From positions 124,001 to 188,000 of the forward strand of contig NZ_SWDW01000005.1 of NCBI RefSeq assembly GCF_004919045.1: 64,000 nt of DNA. Direction: 5' to 3'. Below, piece after piece: positions 38,528-47,918 of the stretch (its first letter is position 1; every line of letters begins with the position of its first letter). The notes beneath the pieces were generated by a model. It was not told the DNA's origin, searched no databases, and worked only from the letters and a program-made list of their open reading frames with translations. This stretch comes from Sinomonas albida. Lineage in GTDB: Bacteria > Actinomycetota > Actinomycetes > Actinomycetales > Micrococcaceae. A program made the translations under genes and the position numbers.

Positions 38528-41002
38528 ATGGACGACGGCGCCTCCCCCTTGGTCAGCCCGCTCAGCCCGGCTTCGCCCCACCACTCTGGGGCCGTGAGGC
38601 CCCTGGCCTCGCTCCGCGCGGAAGATCTGCCCGACGCCGGTGGCAAGGGTGCCAACCTCGGCGAGCTCTTGGCTGCCGGCCTCCCGGTCCCGCCCGGTTT
38701 CGTCGTCACGACGTCGGCCTACCGCGCCCACGCCGAGGCGGCCGGGTTCGACCCCGACCGCGCGGCCACGGACCCGTCGAAGGCCCGCGCGGCGCTCGAG
38801 GCGGCCCCGCTTTCCCGGGACCTTGAGCTCGAGATCGCGGCCGCCCTCGCGGAGCTCGGTCCCGCGGGCACACGGGTCGCCGTCCGCTCGAGCGCGACGG
38901 CGGAGGACCTCCCCGGCGCGGCCTTCGCGGGCCAGCAGGACACGTTCCTCGACGTCGTCGGCCCCGCCGCGGTGGCCGCCGCGGTCCGCCGCTGCTGGGC
39001 CTCCCTCTGGACCGACCGCGCCGTCCAGTACCGCGAGCGGCACGGGATCGCGCCCGCGGACGTGGCGATCGCCGTCGTCGTCCAGCGGATGGCGGACGCC
39101 GAGGCCGCCGGGGTCCTCTTCACCGCCAACCCGCTCACGGGCAGGCGCGCCGAGCTCGTCGTGGACGCTGCGCCGGGGCTCGGCGAGGCAGTCGTCTCGG
39201 GCGAGGTCACGCCCGAGCATCTCGTGCTGGACCGTGACGTCACCGTCCGCGAATGGACCCCCGCGCCCGGTCGCGCCGCCCGCGTTCTGCCCGACCGCGC
39301 CGCACGCGAGCTGGCCGAGCTCGCCGTCCGGGCCGAACGGCACTTCGGGGTGCCGCAGGACATCGAATGGGCGCTCGCTGGGAGCCGGATCGTGCTCCTC
39401 CAGGCCCGGCCCATGACGGCGCTCCCGCTTGAGCCGCCGCAGCTCGGCCGGATCCAGCGGATGGTCGCGCCGTTCTTCCTCGAGATGTTCACCGCTCGGC
39501 CGTATCCGCTCGACGTCACGGCGTGGCTCGGACCGGGCGTGGTCCGGATGCTCGACGTCATGGCAGGGAGCGTCGGGGTTCGGTTCCCGCCGCTCGGCAC
39601 GCTCATCCAGGAGCGCGACGGGGTGGCATTGCAGCTCGTCCCGCCTCGGCCCCGCCCGAGCCTCCTCACGCTGGGCGCGCCCCTTTCGGTGGCCCGGCGA
39701 GTACGCCGCTTCCGGCCCGAACGCTGGACCGAGGATCCGCTCGTGGCGGAGTTCAATGCCGCCGTCAGCGCGCTCGACGCCGAGCAGCTCTCCGAACTGC
39801 CCTGGCCGGACCTCACCGCCCGGATCGACCGGTGCCACGAGGCGATGCGGCCGCTCGCGGTGGTCCGCGCGCGGTACCTCCCGGGATCGTTCGTGCCGTT
39901 CGTGCCGCTGCGGCTCGGGCTGGCCGTGCTCGGGCTCGGCCGGCTCGCCTCGCCGCTCGTGGCGGGGGCACGCACCCGCACACGCGACGGAAACGACGCG
40001 CTCGAGCGGCTCGCCGACGCGGTCCGTGCCGACCCCGGGCTCGCGGCCGCGGCCCGCGAGCTCGACGCCCGCGGGTTCCTCGACGCCGTCCGCACTCGCC
40101 CCGAGTTCGCCGACTTCGACGACAGGCTGACCGGGTTCCTCGCGGAGTATGGCCATCGTGAGTCCGTCAGCATCGTCCTCGCGACGGCACCCGCGTGGCG
40201 CGACGACCCCGTGCCGGTTGCCGCGCTCATCCAGGCGGCGGCCGCCGAACCGCCTGCCGAGCGGGGACCCGCCCCCGGCGCCGAGGCGCTCGAGACGCTC
40301 CTTGCCCACCCGCTGCTGCGCTCGGCGCGCGCGGCGCGGGCGGCCCGCGGCCTCGTCGACGCGGCCCGGCGTGGCCTGGCGTTCCGGGAGGACACGCACT
40401 TCCTCATCACCCGCGTCATGCCCCCGCTGCGGGCCACGTTCCTCGAGCTGGGCGGGCGGCTCGCGTCCGCCGGGGCGCTCGCCGTGCCGGAGGACGTCTT
40501 CCACCTGCGCCTCGAGGAGCTGAAGGCGCTGGGCGCGCCCGAGTCGATGGACGACGTCGACCGTTCCCGTGTGCGTGCCCTCGCCGCGCGCCGCGCCGCC
40601 CTGAGGCGCGAGTACGCGGGCGTCCCGCTGCTCGACCTCGCTGTGGTCCTTCCGCGCGAGTCCCCCGCGGACGACGGCGCGGGCGCACTCGTCGCGGGGA
40701 CGCCGGCGAGCGGCGGCGTCGCCGAAGGGCCGGTCCGGATTGTGCACGGGCCGGAGGAGTTCGGGGCGTTGCGGGCCGGCGAGGTGCTTGTGTGCCCGAA
40801 CACCAATCCCTCGTGGACGCCGCTGTTCGCGCGGGCGGCCGCTGTCGTCGTGGATACCGGCGGGCTCGGTTCGCACGCGGCGATCGTCGCGCGCGAGTAC
40901 GGCGTCCCGGCGGTCATGGGGACGCGGCGGGGCACGTCGGTGCTCCGCGACGGGCACCGCGTGCGTGTCGACGGGACCAGAGGACGCGTGGAGGCGGCAT
41001 GA
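38528..41002 (+). CDS. PEP-utilising enzyme, PEP synthase / rifampin phosphotransferase-like
   Basis: This 824-aa protein starts MDDGASPLVSPLSPASPHHS at 38528. Residues about 22-310 form the ATP-grasp domain (DAGGKGANLGELLAAGLPVP; AVRSSATAEDLPGAAFAGQQ; VLLQARPMTAL). A middle helical part (310-690) is followed by the swivelling phospho-His domain (DTGGLGSHAAIVAREYGVPA, His783). This three-part order without a PEP/pyruvate barrel is that of rifampin phosphotransferase (RPH) and related enzymes that transfer the beta-phosphate of ATP to a small molecule. PEP synthase proper would have a barrel at the C-terminus, which is absent. It couples to the next gene by an ATGA overlap. Confidence 0.82.
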   Translation: MDDGASPLVSPLSPASPHHSGAVRPLASLRAEDLPDAGGKGANLGELLAAGLPVPPGFVVTTSAYRAHAEAAGFDPDRAATDPSKARAALEAAPLSRDLELEIAAALAELGPAGTRVAVRSSATAEDLPGAAFAGQQDTFLDVVGPAAVAAAVRRCWASLWTDRAVQYRERHGIAPADVAIAVVVQRMADAEAAGVLFTANPLTGRRAELVVDAAPGLGEAVVSGEVTPEHLVLDRDVTVREWTPAPGRAARVLPDRAARELAELAVRAERHFGVPQDIEWALAGSRIVLLQARPMTALPLEPPQLGRIQRMVAPFFLEMFTARPYPLDVTAWLGPGVVRMLDVMAGSVGVRFPPLGTLIQERDGVALQLVPPRPRPSLLTLGAPLSVARRVRRFRPERWTEDPLVAEFNAAVSALDAEQLSELPWPDLTARIDRCHEAMRPLAVVRARYLPGSFVPFVPLRLGLAVLGLGRLASPLVAGARTRTRDGNDALERLADAVRADPGLAAAARELDARGFLDAVRTRPEFADFDDRLTGFLAEYGHRESVSIVLATAPAWRDDPVPVAALIQAAAAEPPAERGPAPGAEALETLLAHPLLRSARAARAARGLVDAARRGLAFREDTHFLITRVMPPLRATFLELGGRLASAGALAVPEDVFHLRLEELKALGAPESMDDVDRSRVRALAARRAALRREYAGVPLLDLAVVLPRESPADDGAGALVAGTPASGGVAEGPVRIVHGPEEFGALRAGEVLVCPNTNPSWTPLFARAAAVVVDTGGLGSHAAIVAREYGVPAVMGTRRGTSVLRDGHRVRVDGTRGRVEAA

Positions 41003-42222
41003 CTGTGCCACCGGGGACAGAGCGCGTCGGGATCGTGGGCGGCGGGATCATCGGGCTCGCGATCGCGCGGGCCCTCGCGCTGACCGGCGGGTTCGACGTC
41101 ACGGTGCTCGAAAAGGAGCGCCGGGTCGCGGCACATCAGACGGGGCACAACTCCGGCGTCGTGCACGCGGGGCTGTACTACCAGCCCGGCTCGCTCAAGG
41201 CCATCCTCTGTGCGCGGGGCCGGGAGCTCACGCGCGACTATTGCCGCGACCGCGCCCTGCCGTACCGCGAACTCGGCAAGCTCGTGGTCGCCGTGACGCC
41301 GGAGGAGGTTCCGCGGCTCGACGAGATCGAGCGGCGCGCACGGGCCAATGGCGTCCCGGACCTCGCACGGATCGGTCCCGAGCGCATGCTGGAGCTTGAG
41401 CGGCACGTCGCGGGGGTGGGCGCCGTGCATTCGCCGCACACCGCCGTCGTCGATTTCGCCGCGATCGCCGAGGCGATGGCGAGCGACGTGCGGGGCGCCG
41501 GCGGGCGGGTGCTGCTTGGCGCCGAGGTCGTCGGGGTGAGCGCGGGGGAGCGGACGACGGCGGTCGCCACCACCGCGGGCAGCCACACCTTCGATCGACT
41601 CATCGTGTGCGCCGGCCTGCAGTCCGATCTCGTGGCGCGCCTCGTTGGGGCGTCGCCGTCGCCGCGGATCCTGCCGTTCCGCGGGGAGTACTGGACGCTC
41701 GAGCCGTCGAGGGCCGAGCTGGTGCGGGGGATGATCTATCCCGTGCCGGACCCCCGGTTCCCGTTCCTCGGCGTGCATTTCACGCGCGGCGTGTACGACG
41801 ACGTTCACGTGGGCCCCAACGCCGTGCCCGCGCTCGCGCGCGAGGGATACGGGTGGGGAAACGTGTCGCTGCGGGACACGTTCGGCTCGCTCATGTGGCC
41901 GGGCGCGCCCGCGCTGTTCCGGCGGCACTGGCGCATGGGGGCGCGGGAGATCTTGGCCTCGCTGCTGAAGCCCCTGTACTACCGGCAGGCGCGCGAGTTC
42001 GTGCCCGAGCTGCGGCCCTCTGACCTCGTGGAGAAGGCCCACGCTGGGGTGCGAGCGCAGGCGTGGAGCGCGGACGGTTCGCTGCTCGACGATTTCGCCG
42101 TGGACCAGGTCGGCTCGGTGACGCTCCTGCGCAACGCGCCCTCGCCCGCCGCGACGTCCTCGATGGCGATCGCCGAGTACGTGCTGCGCGAGCACCTGGG
42201 AGTGCCGGTGCGGGAGGGGTAG
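40999..42222 (+). CDS. lhgO: L-2-hydroxyglutarate oxidase-like FAD enzyme
   Basis: The protein is 407 aa, starting MTVPPGTERVGIVGGGIIGL with an ATGA overlap on the PEP-enzyme gene; longer upstream frames (from 40195) are GC artefacts. It has dinucleotide-binding GIVGGGIIGLAIARAL (residues 11-26), AAHQTGHNSGVVHAGLYYQP (the conserved flavoprotein HNSGVxHxG segment), RGEYWTLEPSR and HVGPNAVPALAREGYGW. This is the LhgO/L2HGDH subgroup of DAO oxidoreductases, which oxidises L-2-hydroxyglutarate to 2-oxoglutarate and passes electrons to quinone. The link with the preceding kinase-like gene is unexplained. Confidence 0.88.
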   Translation: MTVPPGTERVGIVGGGIIGLAIARALALTGGFDVTVLEKERRVAAHQTGHNSGVVHAGLYYQPGSLKAILCARGRELTRDYCRDRALPYRELGKLVVAVTPEEVPRLDEIERRARANGVPDLARIGPERMLELERHVAGVGAVHSPHTAVVDFAAIAEAMASDVRGAGGRVLLGAEVVGVSAGERTTAVATTAGSHTFDRLIVCAGLQSDLVARLVGASPSPRILPFRGEYWTLEPSRAELVRGMIYPVPDPRFPFLGVHFTRGVYDDVHVGPNAVPALAREGYGWGNVSLRDTFGSLMWPGAPALFRRHWRMGAREILASLLKPLYYRQAREFVPELRPSDLVEKAHAGVRAQAWSADGSLLDDFAVDQVGSVTLLRNAPSPAATSSMAIAEYVLREHLGVPVREG

Positions 42223-42253
42223 TTTGAGGGCCTGCCACGAGACCGGAGTTAAG

Positions 42254-42295
42254 GCGACGAGACCGCAGGTTTTACCCTGCGGTCTCGTCCTTTTG
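42254..42295. terminator. Terminator between convergent lhgO and clp genes
   Basis: GACGAGACCGCAGG, short loop, CCTGCGGTCTCGTCC followed by TTTT: a perfect 14-bp stem, works in the plus direction and probably both. Confidence 0.88.
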
Positions 42296-42315
42296 GTCCG
42301 GTCTCGCGGTGGCCG

Positions 42316-44958
42316 TCAGGCGGCAGCCGGCTCCTCGGCGGGCGCCTCTGCGCGGACGGCGAGCTCGCCGCCGTCGTCCGTGCCGGGGCCGCCCGCACCG
42401 CCGCCGTCCGTCGGCTGGACGGTCACGCTCACACGCCCGCCCTCGGCCACGGCACCCGCGACGAGCAGGTCCGCGACCTGGTCCTCGAGCTCGCGCTGGA
42501 TCACCCGCCGCAGCGGCCGGGCCCCGAACTCGGGCTCGTAGCCGCGCTCGGCGATCCAGTCCACGCCGGCGTCGTCGACGTCGAGGGCGATGCCCTGCGC
42601 CGCGAGCCGCGCCTCGGTGCTGCGGAGCTGGAGCCGCACGATCTCGTGCAGCTGCTCGCGCGTGAGCTTGCGGAACAGCACGATCTCGTCGATGCGGTTG
42701 AGGAACTCGGGGCGCATCGTCTCGCGGAGCCGGCCCATGATCCGGGCGCGGAGCTCAGTGTCGGAGGGCCCGCCCTCAGCCCCGCCCGCTGCGAAGCCGA
42801 GCGAGGCCCCGCGCGTCGCGAGGAATTCGGAGCCGAGGTTCGAGGTCATGATCACCACGGTGTTGCGGAAGTCCACGGTGTGGCCCTGGCCGTCGGTCAG
42901 CCGCCCGTCGTCGAGCACCTGCAGGAGCAGGTTGAACACGTCCGGGTGCGCCTTCTCGACCTCGTCGAGCAGCACCACGGAGTACGGGTGCCGCCGCACG
43001 CGCTCGGTGAGCTGTCCGGCCTCCGAGTAGCCGACGTACCCCGGAGGGGCACCGACCAGCCGGCTGACCGTGTGGCGCTCGCCGAACTCGCTCATGTCGA
43101 AGCGGACCATCGCAGACTCGTCACCGAACAGCGAGGCCGCGAGGGCCTTCGCGAGCTCGGTCTTGCCCACGCCGGTCGGGCCGAGGAACAGGAAGCTGCC
43201 CACGGGGCGGCCCGCGTCGCCGAGGCCCGTCCGGTTGCGCCGCACGGCCTTCGCGATCGCACTGACCGCGTCCGCCTGGCCCACGACCCGGCCGTGGAGC
43301 TCGTCCTCGAGGCGCGCGAGCCGCTCGCGCTCGCCTTCCGTGACGCGCGCCGCCGGGATGCCCGTGGCCCGGGCGATGACGGCAGCAATGTCCGGCTCAT
43401 CGACCACGTCGGACGGGCTCGTCTGGGCAGACGCCTCCACGGCGTCTGCGATCTTGAGCGCCACCTGCTCGATGGCGTCGCGGAGCCTCGAAGCCTCTTC
43501 GTAGTCCTCGTGCGCCACGGCTGCGGCCTTCTGCTCCTCGAGCCGGGTTGCCTCGGCGTTCAGGGCCTCGAGATCGTTCCGGGGTCCGCGTGCGAGGCTC
43601 TTGCGGGCGCCCGCCTGGTCGATGAGGTCGATGGCCTTGTCGGGCAGGAACCTGTCCGTGATGTAGCGGTGCGAGAGCTGGACCGCGGAGCGGATCGCCT
43701 CGTCCGAGTACGTCACGCCGTGGTGCTCCTCGTAGCGCGACTTGAGCCCGTCGAGGATCGCGACCGCGTCCTCGACGCTCGGCTCGCCGACCGTGACCGG
43801 CTGGAACCGCCGCTCGAGGGCGGGGTCTTTCTCGATCTTCCGGTACTCGTCGAGCGTCGTGGCGCCGATGAGGTGCAGTTCGCCGCGGGCCAGCCTCGGC
43901 TTGAGGATGTTGCCCGCGTCCATGCCGCCCTCGCCGCCACCGCCCGCGCCGACTACGCCGTGCAGCTCGTCGACGAACGCGATGACGTTTCCGCTCGCCG
44001 CGATCTCGTCCATGGTCTTCGTGAGGCGCTCCTCGAAGTCGCCCCGATACCGGGTGCCAGCGAGCATGGCGGGGAGGTCAAGCGAGACGACCCTGCGCCC
44101 GTGCAGCTGCGCGGGGACCTCGCCGGCCGCGACGGCCTGCGCGAGCCCCTCGACGATCGCGGTCTTGCCCACACCGGCCTCGCCGATGAGCACGGGGTTG
44201 TTCTTCGTGCGGCGGGCCAGGATCTCGATGGCCTGCTCGATCTCCTCGGCGCGGCCGATCACCGGGTCGAGCTTCCCCTCGCGGGCGAGGGCCGTGAGGT
44301 CGGTGCCGAACTTCTCGAGCATCGGAGTCTTTCCTTGGCCGCCCTGCGTCCGAGAACCCCGGCGCTTGGCGCGCGGACCCGCGGCAGGTGCGGAGTCGCC
44401 GTCGTCCGCTGTTTCCTCCGGCACGGCGCCGTCGCGCGCCTCGAGCCCCTGCGGCGTGATGCCGAACGCGCCCAGGATCTGGCCGGCGGGCGCGTCCGTG
44501 CCGAGGACGAGCGCGAGGAAGAGGTGCTCGGGGTCGATGTACGTCGAGCCCATCGAGCGGGCCACCTTGTACGCGTCGAGGAACGCGTGCTGCGCGGACT
44601 GCGTGAGCGACGGCACGGCCGCCTCGGCCTCGCCAGGCTGCGCGGGTGTGCCTACGGGCAGCCGCTCCTCGGCGGCTGCGATGATCTCGGCGGGGTCCGC
44701 GCCCGCGTAGCCAATGAGGCCCGCGACGGATTCGGTCTCCGCGAGGGCCCGGAGAAGGTGGAGGGCGTCGACCTCGCGGTGACCGTGCTCGATCGCGAAG
44801 CGCCCCGCGGCGTTCAGGATCTGCTGGGTTCCGCGGCTCACGAGCCGCGTGATGTCGACGGGCCGGTTCGGACGGCGTGCTCCCTGGCCCTGCAGGTAGC
44901 GGGCAAGGAAGTCATCGAACGAGCCATTCCCAGCGGTGGGGCCGAAGTAGATCGGCAT
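42316..44958 (-). CDS. ClpC/ClpB-type AAA+ chaperone (Clp ATPase)
   Basis: The protein is 880 aa, starting [20 protein letters not shown] at 44958 (AGGAGG 4-5 nt upstream). An N-terminal Clp repeat domain (about 35-180) precedes a charged linker. D1 has GEAGVGKT (near 258) and [13 protein letters not shown] short UVR-like segment ([16 protein letters not shown], near 480) replaces the long ClpB coiled middle domain. D2 has [14 protein letters not shown] (near 592) and [16 protein letters not shown] see no clear IGF/LGF ClpP loop at the usual place. The layout is ClpC-like, but its promoter carries a HAIR-like site as clpB genes do. A protein-quality-control machine either way. Confidence 0.92.
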   Translation of the reverse strand: MPIYFGPTAGNGSFDDFLARYLQGQGARRPNRPVDITRLVSRGTQQILNAAGRFAIEHGHREVDALHLLRALAETESVAGLIGYAGADPAEIIAAAEERLPVGTPAQPGEAEAAVPSLTQSAQHAFLDAYKVARSMGSTYIDPEHLFLALVLGTDAPAGQILGAFGITPQGLEARDGAVPEETADDGDSAPAAGPRAKRRGSRTQGGQGKTPMLEKFGTDLTALAREGKLDPVIGRAEEIEQAIEILARRTKNNPVLIGEAGVGKTAIVEGLAQAVAAGEVPAQLHGRRVVSLDLPAMLAGTRYRGDFEERLTKTMDEIAASGNVIAFVDELHGVVGAGGGGEGGMDAGNILKPRLARGELHLIGATTLDEYRKIEKDPALERRFQPVTVGEPSVEDAVAILDGLKSRYEEHHGVTYSDEAIRSAVQLSHRYITDRFLPDKAIDLIDQAGARKSLARGPRNDLEALNAEATRLEEQKAAAVAHEDYEEASRLRDAIEQVALKIADAVEASAQTSPSDVVDEPDIAAVIARATGIPAARVTEGERERLARLEDELHGRVVGQADAVSAIAKAVRRNRTGLGDAGRPVGSFLFLGPTGVGKTELAKALAASLFGDESAMVRFDMSEFGERHTVSRLVGAPPGYVGYSEAGQLTERVRRHPYSVVLLDEVEKAHPDVFNLLLQVLDDGRLTDGQGHTVDFRNTVVIMTSNLGSEFLATRGASLGFAAGGAEGGPSDTELRARIMGRLRETMRPEFLNRIDEIVLFRKLTREQLHEIVRLQLRSTEARLAAQGIALDVDDAGVDWIAERGYEPEFGARPLRRVIQRELEDQVADLLVAGAVAEGGRVSVTVQPTDGGGAGGPGTDDGGELAVRAEAPAEEPAAA

Positions 44959-44971
44959 GCATCCTCCTAGA

Positions 44972-44992
44972 CTTGAGTGAGCTTCGCTCATG
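44972..44992. promoter_or_regulatory. HAIR-like element (HspR site)
   Basis: CTTGAGT, 7-nt spacer GAGCTTC, GCTCATG. The HspR consensus is CTTGAGT-N7-ACTCAAG: the left half is perfect, the right half 5 of 7, and the spacing exact. It is 14 bp before the Clp gene start, so HspR would repress this chaperone. Confidence 0.65.
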
Positions 44993-45063
44993 TTCAACCA
45001 TGTGTCCGACGAGATATTCCCCAGGGCTTTCAGGGCCGGTGCGCGCCGGACTAGCGTGGCGTC

Positions 45064-46788
45064 ATGACGACCATCGCGAAGAACATCGTCGACACCCTCG
45101 CCGCGAACGGGGTCCGCCGCGTCTACGGCCTCCCCGGAGACTCGCTCAACGGCTTCACCGATGCCCTCCGGGAGACCCCGAGCATCGAATGGGTCCACGT
45201 CCGCCACGAGGAGGCCGCCGCGTTCGCCGCGGCCGGCGAGGCGGCTCTCACCGGTGAGGTCGCCGTGTGCGCGGGCTCCGCCGGCCCCGGAAACCTCCAC
45301 CTCATCAACGGCCTCTACGACGCCAACCGGTCGCGCGTGCCCGTCCTCGCGATCGCCGCGCACATCCCCAGCACGGAGATCGGCTCGAACTACTTCCAGG
45401 AGACGCACCCGCAGGAGGTCTTCCGCGAGTGCAGCGTGTACGCCGAGCAGGTCACGGACCCGGCGCAGATGCCGCGCATCCTCGAGATCGCGCTGCGCAC
45501 CGCCGTCGAGAAGCGAGGGGTCGCCGTCGTCGTCCTCTCGGGGGACGTCGCGCTCACGCCGGTCGAGTCGGAGCGGGTCGCGGTGGTGCGGCGCGCGAGG
45601 CCGCGCATCGTCCCGAGCGATGCGGAGCTGCGCGAGGCCGCCGGGCTGCTCAACGCGTCGGACAAGGTCACGATCCTTGCCGGTGCCGGGGTCGAGGGTG
45701 CGCACGACGAGGTGGTCGCGCTCGCCGACGCGCTCGGGGCGCCGATCGTGCACGCGTTCCGGGGCAAGGAGTTCATCGAGTACGAGAACCCGTTCGACGT
45801 CGGCATGACGGGCCTGCTCGGCTTCAGCTCCGGGTACCGCGCCATGGACGCGTGCGACGTGCTGCTCATGCTCGGCACCGACTTCCCGTACCAGCAGTTC
45901 TATCCGGACCACGCGAAGATCATCCAGGTGGACATCCGCGGCGAGCAGCTCGGCCGGCGCGCGAAGCTCGACCTCGGGCTCGTGGGCGACGTCAAGGCCA
46001 CGGCCGAGGCCCTTCTTCCGCTGCTGGACCGCAAGCAGCGGCGCGCCCACCTCGACGCCTCGCTCAAGCACTACGCGAAGGCCCGCGCCAAGCTCGACGA
46101 CCTCGCGACGCCCACCAAGAAGGGCCAGGCCCTGCACCCGCAGTACATCACGCGGGTCCTCGACCAGCTCGCCGACGACGACGCGGTCTTCACCGCCGAC
46201 GTCGGCACGCCGGTCATCTGGGCGGCGCGCTACCTCACGATGAACGGACGACGGCGGCTGGTCGGCTCATTCACGCACGGCTCCATGGCGAACGCCCTGC
46301 CCCACGCGATGGGCGCACAGGCCGCCTACCCCGGGCGGCAGATCGTCGCGCTCGCGGGCGACGGCGGGCTGTCGATGCTCATGGGCGAGCTCATCACGAT
46401 CGTGCAGAACAAGCTCCCGGTCAAGCTCGTGGTGTTCAACAACTCCTCGCTCAACTTCATCGAGCTCGAGATGAAGTCCGCCGGCTTCGTGAACTATGGG
46501 ACGGGCCTCGACAACCCGAATTTCGCGGCGGTCGCCGGGTCGCTCGGCATGAAGGGTGTCCGGGTCGACGAATCCTCGGAGCTCGAGCGCGGGCTCAAGG
46601 AGGCCTTCGCCTATGACGGCCCGGCCCTCGTGGACGTGTCGACGATCCGGCAGGAGCTCGCGATGCCCCCGACCATCACGGCCCAGCAGGCGAGCGGCTT
46701 CACGCTCTACGCCCTCCGGACCGTGCTCTCCGGCCGCGGCGACGAGGTGCTCGACCTCGCGAAGACGAACTGGCGGCGGGTGTTCTAG
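45064..46788 (+). CDS. poxB: Pyruvate oxidase / pyruvate:quinone dehydrogenase, PoxB-like
   Basis: This 574-aa ThDP enzyme begins MTTIAKNIVDTLAANGVRRV and carries VRHEEAAAFAAAGEAALTGE with the conserved cofactor-activating Glu. It also has GSAGPGNLHLINGLYDANRS, the ThDP-binding VALAGDGGLSMLMGELITIV, and NNSSLNFIELEMKSAG. The length and the NNSSLNFIE segment fit PoxB, which decarboxylates pyruvate to acetate and CO2 and passes electrons to the membrane. No ribosome site is evident before the ATG. It diverges from the clp gene across 105 bp that includes the HAIR-like site. Confidence 0.93.
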   Translation: MTTIAKNIVDTLAANGVRRVYGLPGDSLNGFTDALRETPSIEWVHVRHEEAAAFAAAGEAALTGEVAVCAGSAGPGNLHLINGLYDANRSRVPVLAIAAHIPSTEIGSNYFQETHPQEVFRECSVYAEQVTDPAQMPRILEIALRTAVEKRGVAVVVLSGDVALTPVESERVAVVRRARPRIVPSDAELREAAGLLNASDKVTILAGAGVEGAHDEVVALADALGAPIVHAFRGKEFIEYENPFDVGMTGLLGFSSGYRAMDACDVLLMLGTDFPYQQFYPDHAKIIQVDIRGEQLGRRAKLDLGLVGDVKATAEALLPLLDRKQRRAHLDASLKHYAKARAKLDDLATPTKKGQALHPQYITRVLDQLADDDAVFTADVGTPVIWAARYLTMNGRRRLVGSFTHGSMANALPHAMGAQAAYPGRQIVALAGDGGLSMLMGELITIVQNKLPVKLVVFNNSSLNFIELEMKSAGFVNYGTGLDNPNFAAVAGSLGMKGVRVDESSELERGLKEAFAYDGPALVDVSTIRQELAMPPTITAQQASGFTLYALRTVLSGRGDEVLDLAKTNWRRVF

Positions 46789-46801
46789 GGGCGCGGGTCG
46801 G

Positions 46802-47179
46802 TCAGGCCGTGGCGGCGTCGAAGGCGTCGCGGGCGTCGAGGATCTTGCGCGAGTGGGTCTCGGCCCAGTCGCGGATCGCGTCGAGGGGGCCGAGCAGGCT
46901 CTCGCCGAGCGGCGTGAGCCGATACTCGACGCGCACGGGGACCTCGGCATACACGGCGCGGGCCACGAGGCCGTCGCGCTCGAGCGTGCGCAGGGTCTGG
47001 GTCAGCACCTTCGGCGTGATGCCGCCCACGGCCACGCGCAGGGCGCTGAACCGGAGCGCGCCGTCCTTGAGGGCCTGGACGATGAGCGGCGTCCATTTGT
47101 CGCCGATCCGCTGCAGGACGACGCGCGAGGGGCACTCGGGGTCCATGACGTCGAAGGCGAGGCCATTAGTGCTTTCCAC
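46802..47179 (-). CDS. HxlR-family transcriptional regulator
   Basis: From GTG 47179 the product is 125 aa (MESTNGLAFDVMDPECPSRV). It contains the HxlR wing fold: LQRIGDKWTPLIVQALKDGA, FSALRVAVGGITPKVLTQTL, and VEYRLTPLGESLLGPLDAIR. The Cys at position 16, shortly before the first helix, is where redox-sensing members (YodB, CatR) carry their reactive thiol. It faces a divergent NAD(P)-dependent oxidoreductase gene with an inverted repeat between them, the usual arrangement for electrophile or quinone sensors. Confidence 0.88.
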   Translation of the reverse strand: MESTNGLAFDVMDPECPSRVVLQRIGDKWTPLIVQALKDGALRFSALRVAVGGITPKVLTQTLRTLERDGLVARAVYAEVPVRVEYRLTPLGESLLGPLDAIRDWAETHSRKILDARDAFDAATA

Positions 47180-47208
47180 AAGGTAACCATAGCACTTTGA
47201 AGTACTTG

Positions 47209-47223
47209 GTATCTTCCGGATAC
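47209..47223. promoter_or_regulatory. Operator candidate GTATC-N5-GATAC
   Basis: A perfect inverted repeat (GTATC TTCCG GATAC) in the 107-bp gap between the HxlR gene and its divergent oxidoreductase. It is a likely HxlR binding site controlling both. Confidence 0.6.
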
Positions 47224-47286
47224 TGTGTCGAATGCTGGAGCCAAGCATCGCGGCCGCACGCGTCGCACTCAACGGAAGGACCGCTC

Positions 47287-47898
47287 ATGAAGATCGCCGT
47301 CTACGGAGCCACCGGCATGGTGGGAAGCCAGATCGTCGCCGAGGCCGCGCGCCGCGGGCACGAGGTGACCGCGCTGAGCCGCAAGGGGACCGCGGTGGAG
47401 GGCGCCGCCGTCGTCCGCGCTGCTGACCTCGCCGACCTCGAGACGTTCCGGTCGGCCGCTTCGGCGAACGACGTCGTCGTCCTGGCAACGGCGCCCGACC
47501 GCACCGGCGGCCCGCTCGAGCCCTACCTCGAGGCGCACCGCGCGATCGCGGAGGTCCCGACCGAGGCGCGGCTGTACCTCGTGGGCGGCTTCGGCGGGCT
47601 TCAGACCCCCGACGGGACCCGCATCAAGGACCTCCCGGACTTCCCGGCCGAATACAAGGCCGAATCCGACACCGTGTTCGCAGCGTACGAGGTGCTGCGC
47701 GACTCCGCCGCCGGCCTCGACGTGACGGTCCAGGCCCCCGCCGCAGTGATCGCGCCGGGCGAGCGCACCGGCCAGTACCGCACGGCCGTTGGGGTCCCCG
47801 CGGGCGACTTCATCTCCGCCCAGGACTACGCCGTCGCGACGCTCGACGAGCTCGAGAAGCCGCAGTTCCGCGGAGAGATCTTCACGGCCGCCAACTAG
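47287..47898 (+). CDS. NAD(P)H-binding oxidoreductase (NmrA/SDR-like)
   Basis: The product is 203 aa, starting MKIAVYGATGMVGSQIVAEA at 47287 after AAGGA. The Rossmann signature GATGMVGSQIV (residues 7-17) is intact, then GHEVTALSRKGT, NDVVVLATAPDR and LYLVGGFGGLQ follow. It belongs to the atypical SDR family used in quinone and epimerase-like redox reactions. Its divergence from the HxlR gene implies control by that regulator and probably a detoxifying role. The short C-terminus (ending GEIFTAAN) is normal for this group. Confidence 0.88.
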   Translation: MKIAVYGATGMVGSQIVAEAARRGHEVTALSRKGTAVEGAAVVRAADLADLETFRSAASANDVVVLATAPDRTGGPLEPYLEAHRAIAEVPTEARLYLVGGFGGLQTPDGTRIKDLPDFPAEYKAESDTVFAAYEVLRDSAAGLDVTVQAPAAVIAPGERTGQYRTAVGVPAGDFISAQDYAVATLDELEKPQFRGEIFTAAN

Positions 47899-47918
47899 GA
47901 GCCCTCCCGGGCGCCGCG

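Noticed and set aside
40195-40998. Extension of the LhgO frame upstream into the PEP-enzyme gene
   Set aside because: Arg/Pro-rich shadow translation; the Rossmann motif sits where expected from ATG 40999.
38528-41002. Classical PEP synthase (ppsA) or PPDK
   Set aside because: The C-terminal PEP/pyruvate TIM barrel is absent and the phospho-His domain ends the protein, as in rifampin phosphotransferase.
44959-46137. N-terminal extension of the Clp frame to 46137
   Set aside because: It runs antisense through poxB; ATG 44958 has a good ribosome site, the HAIR-like element lies directly upstream, and length then fits the family.
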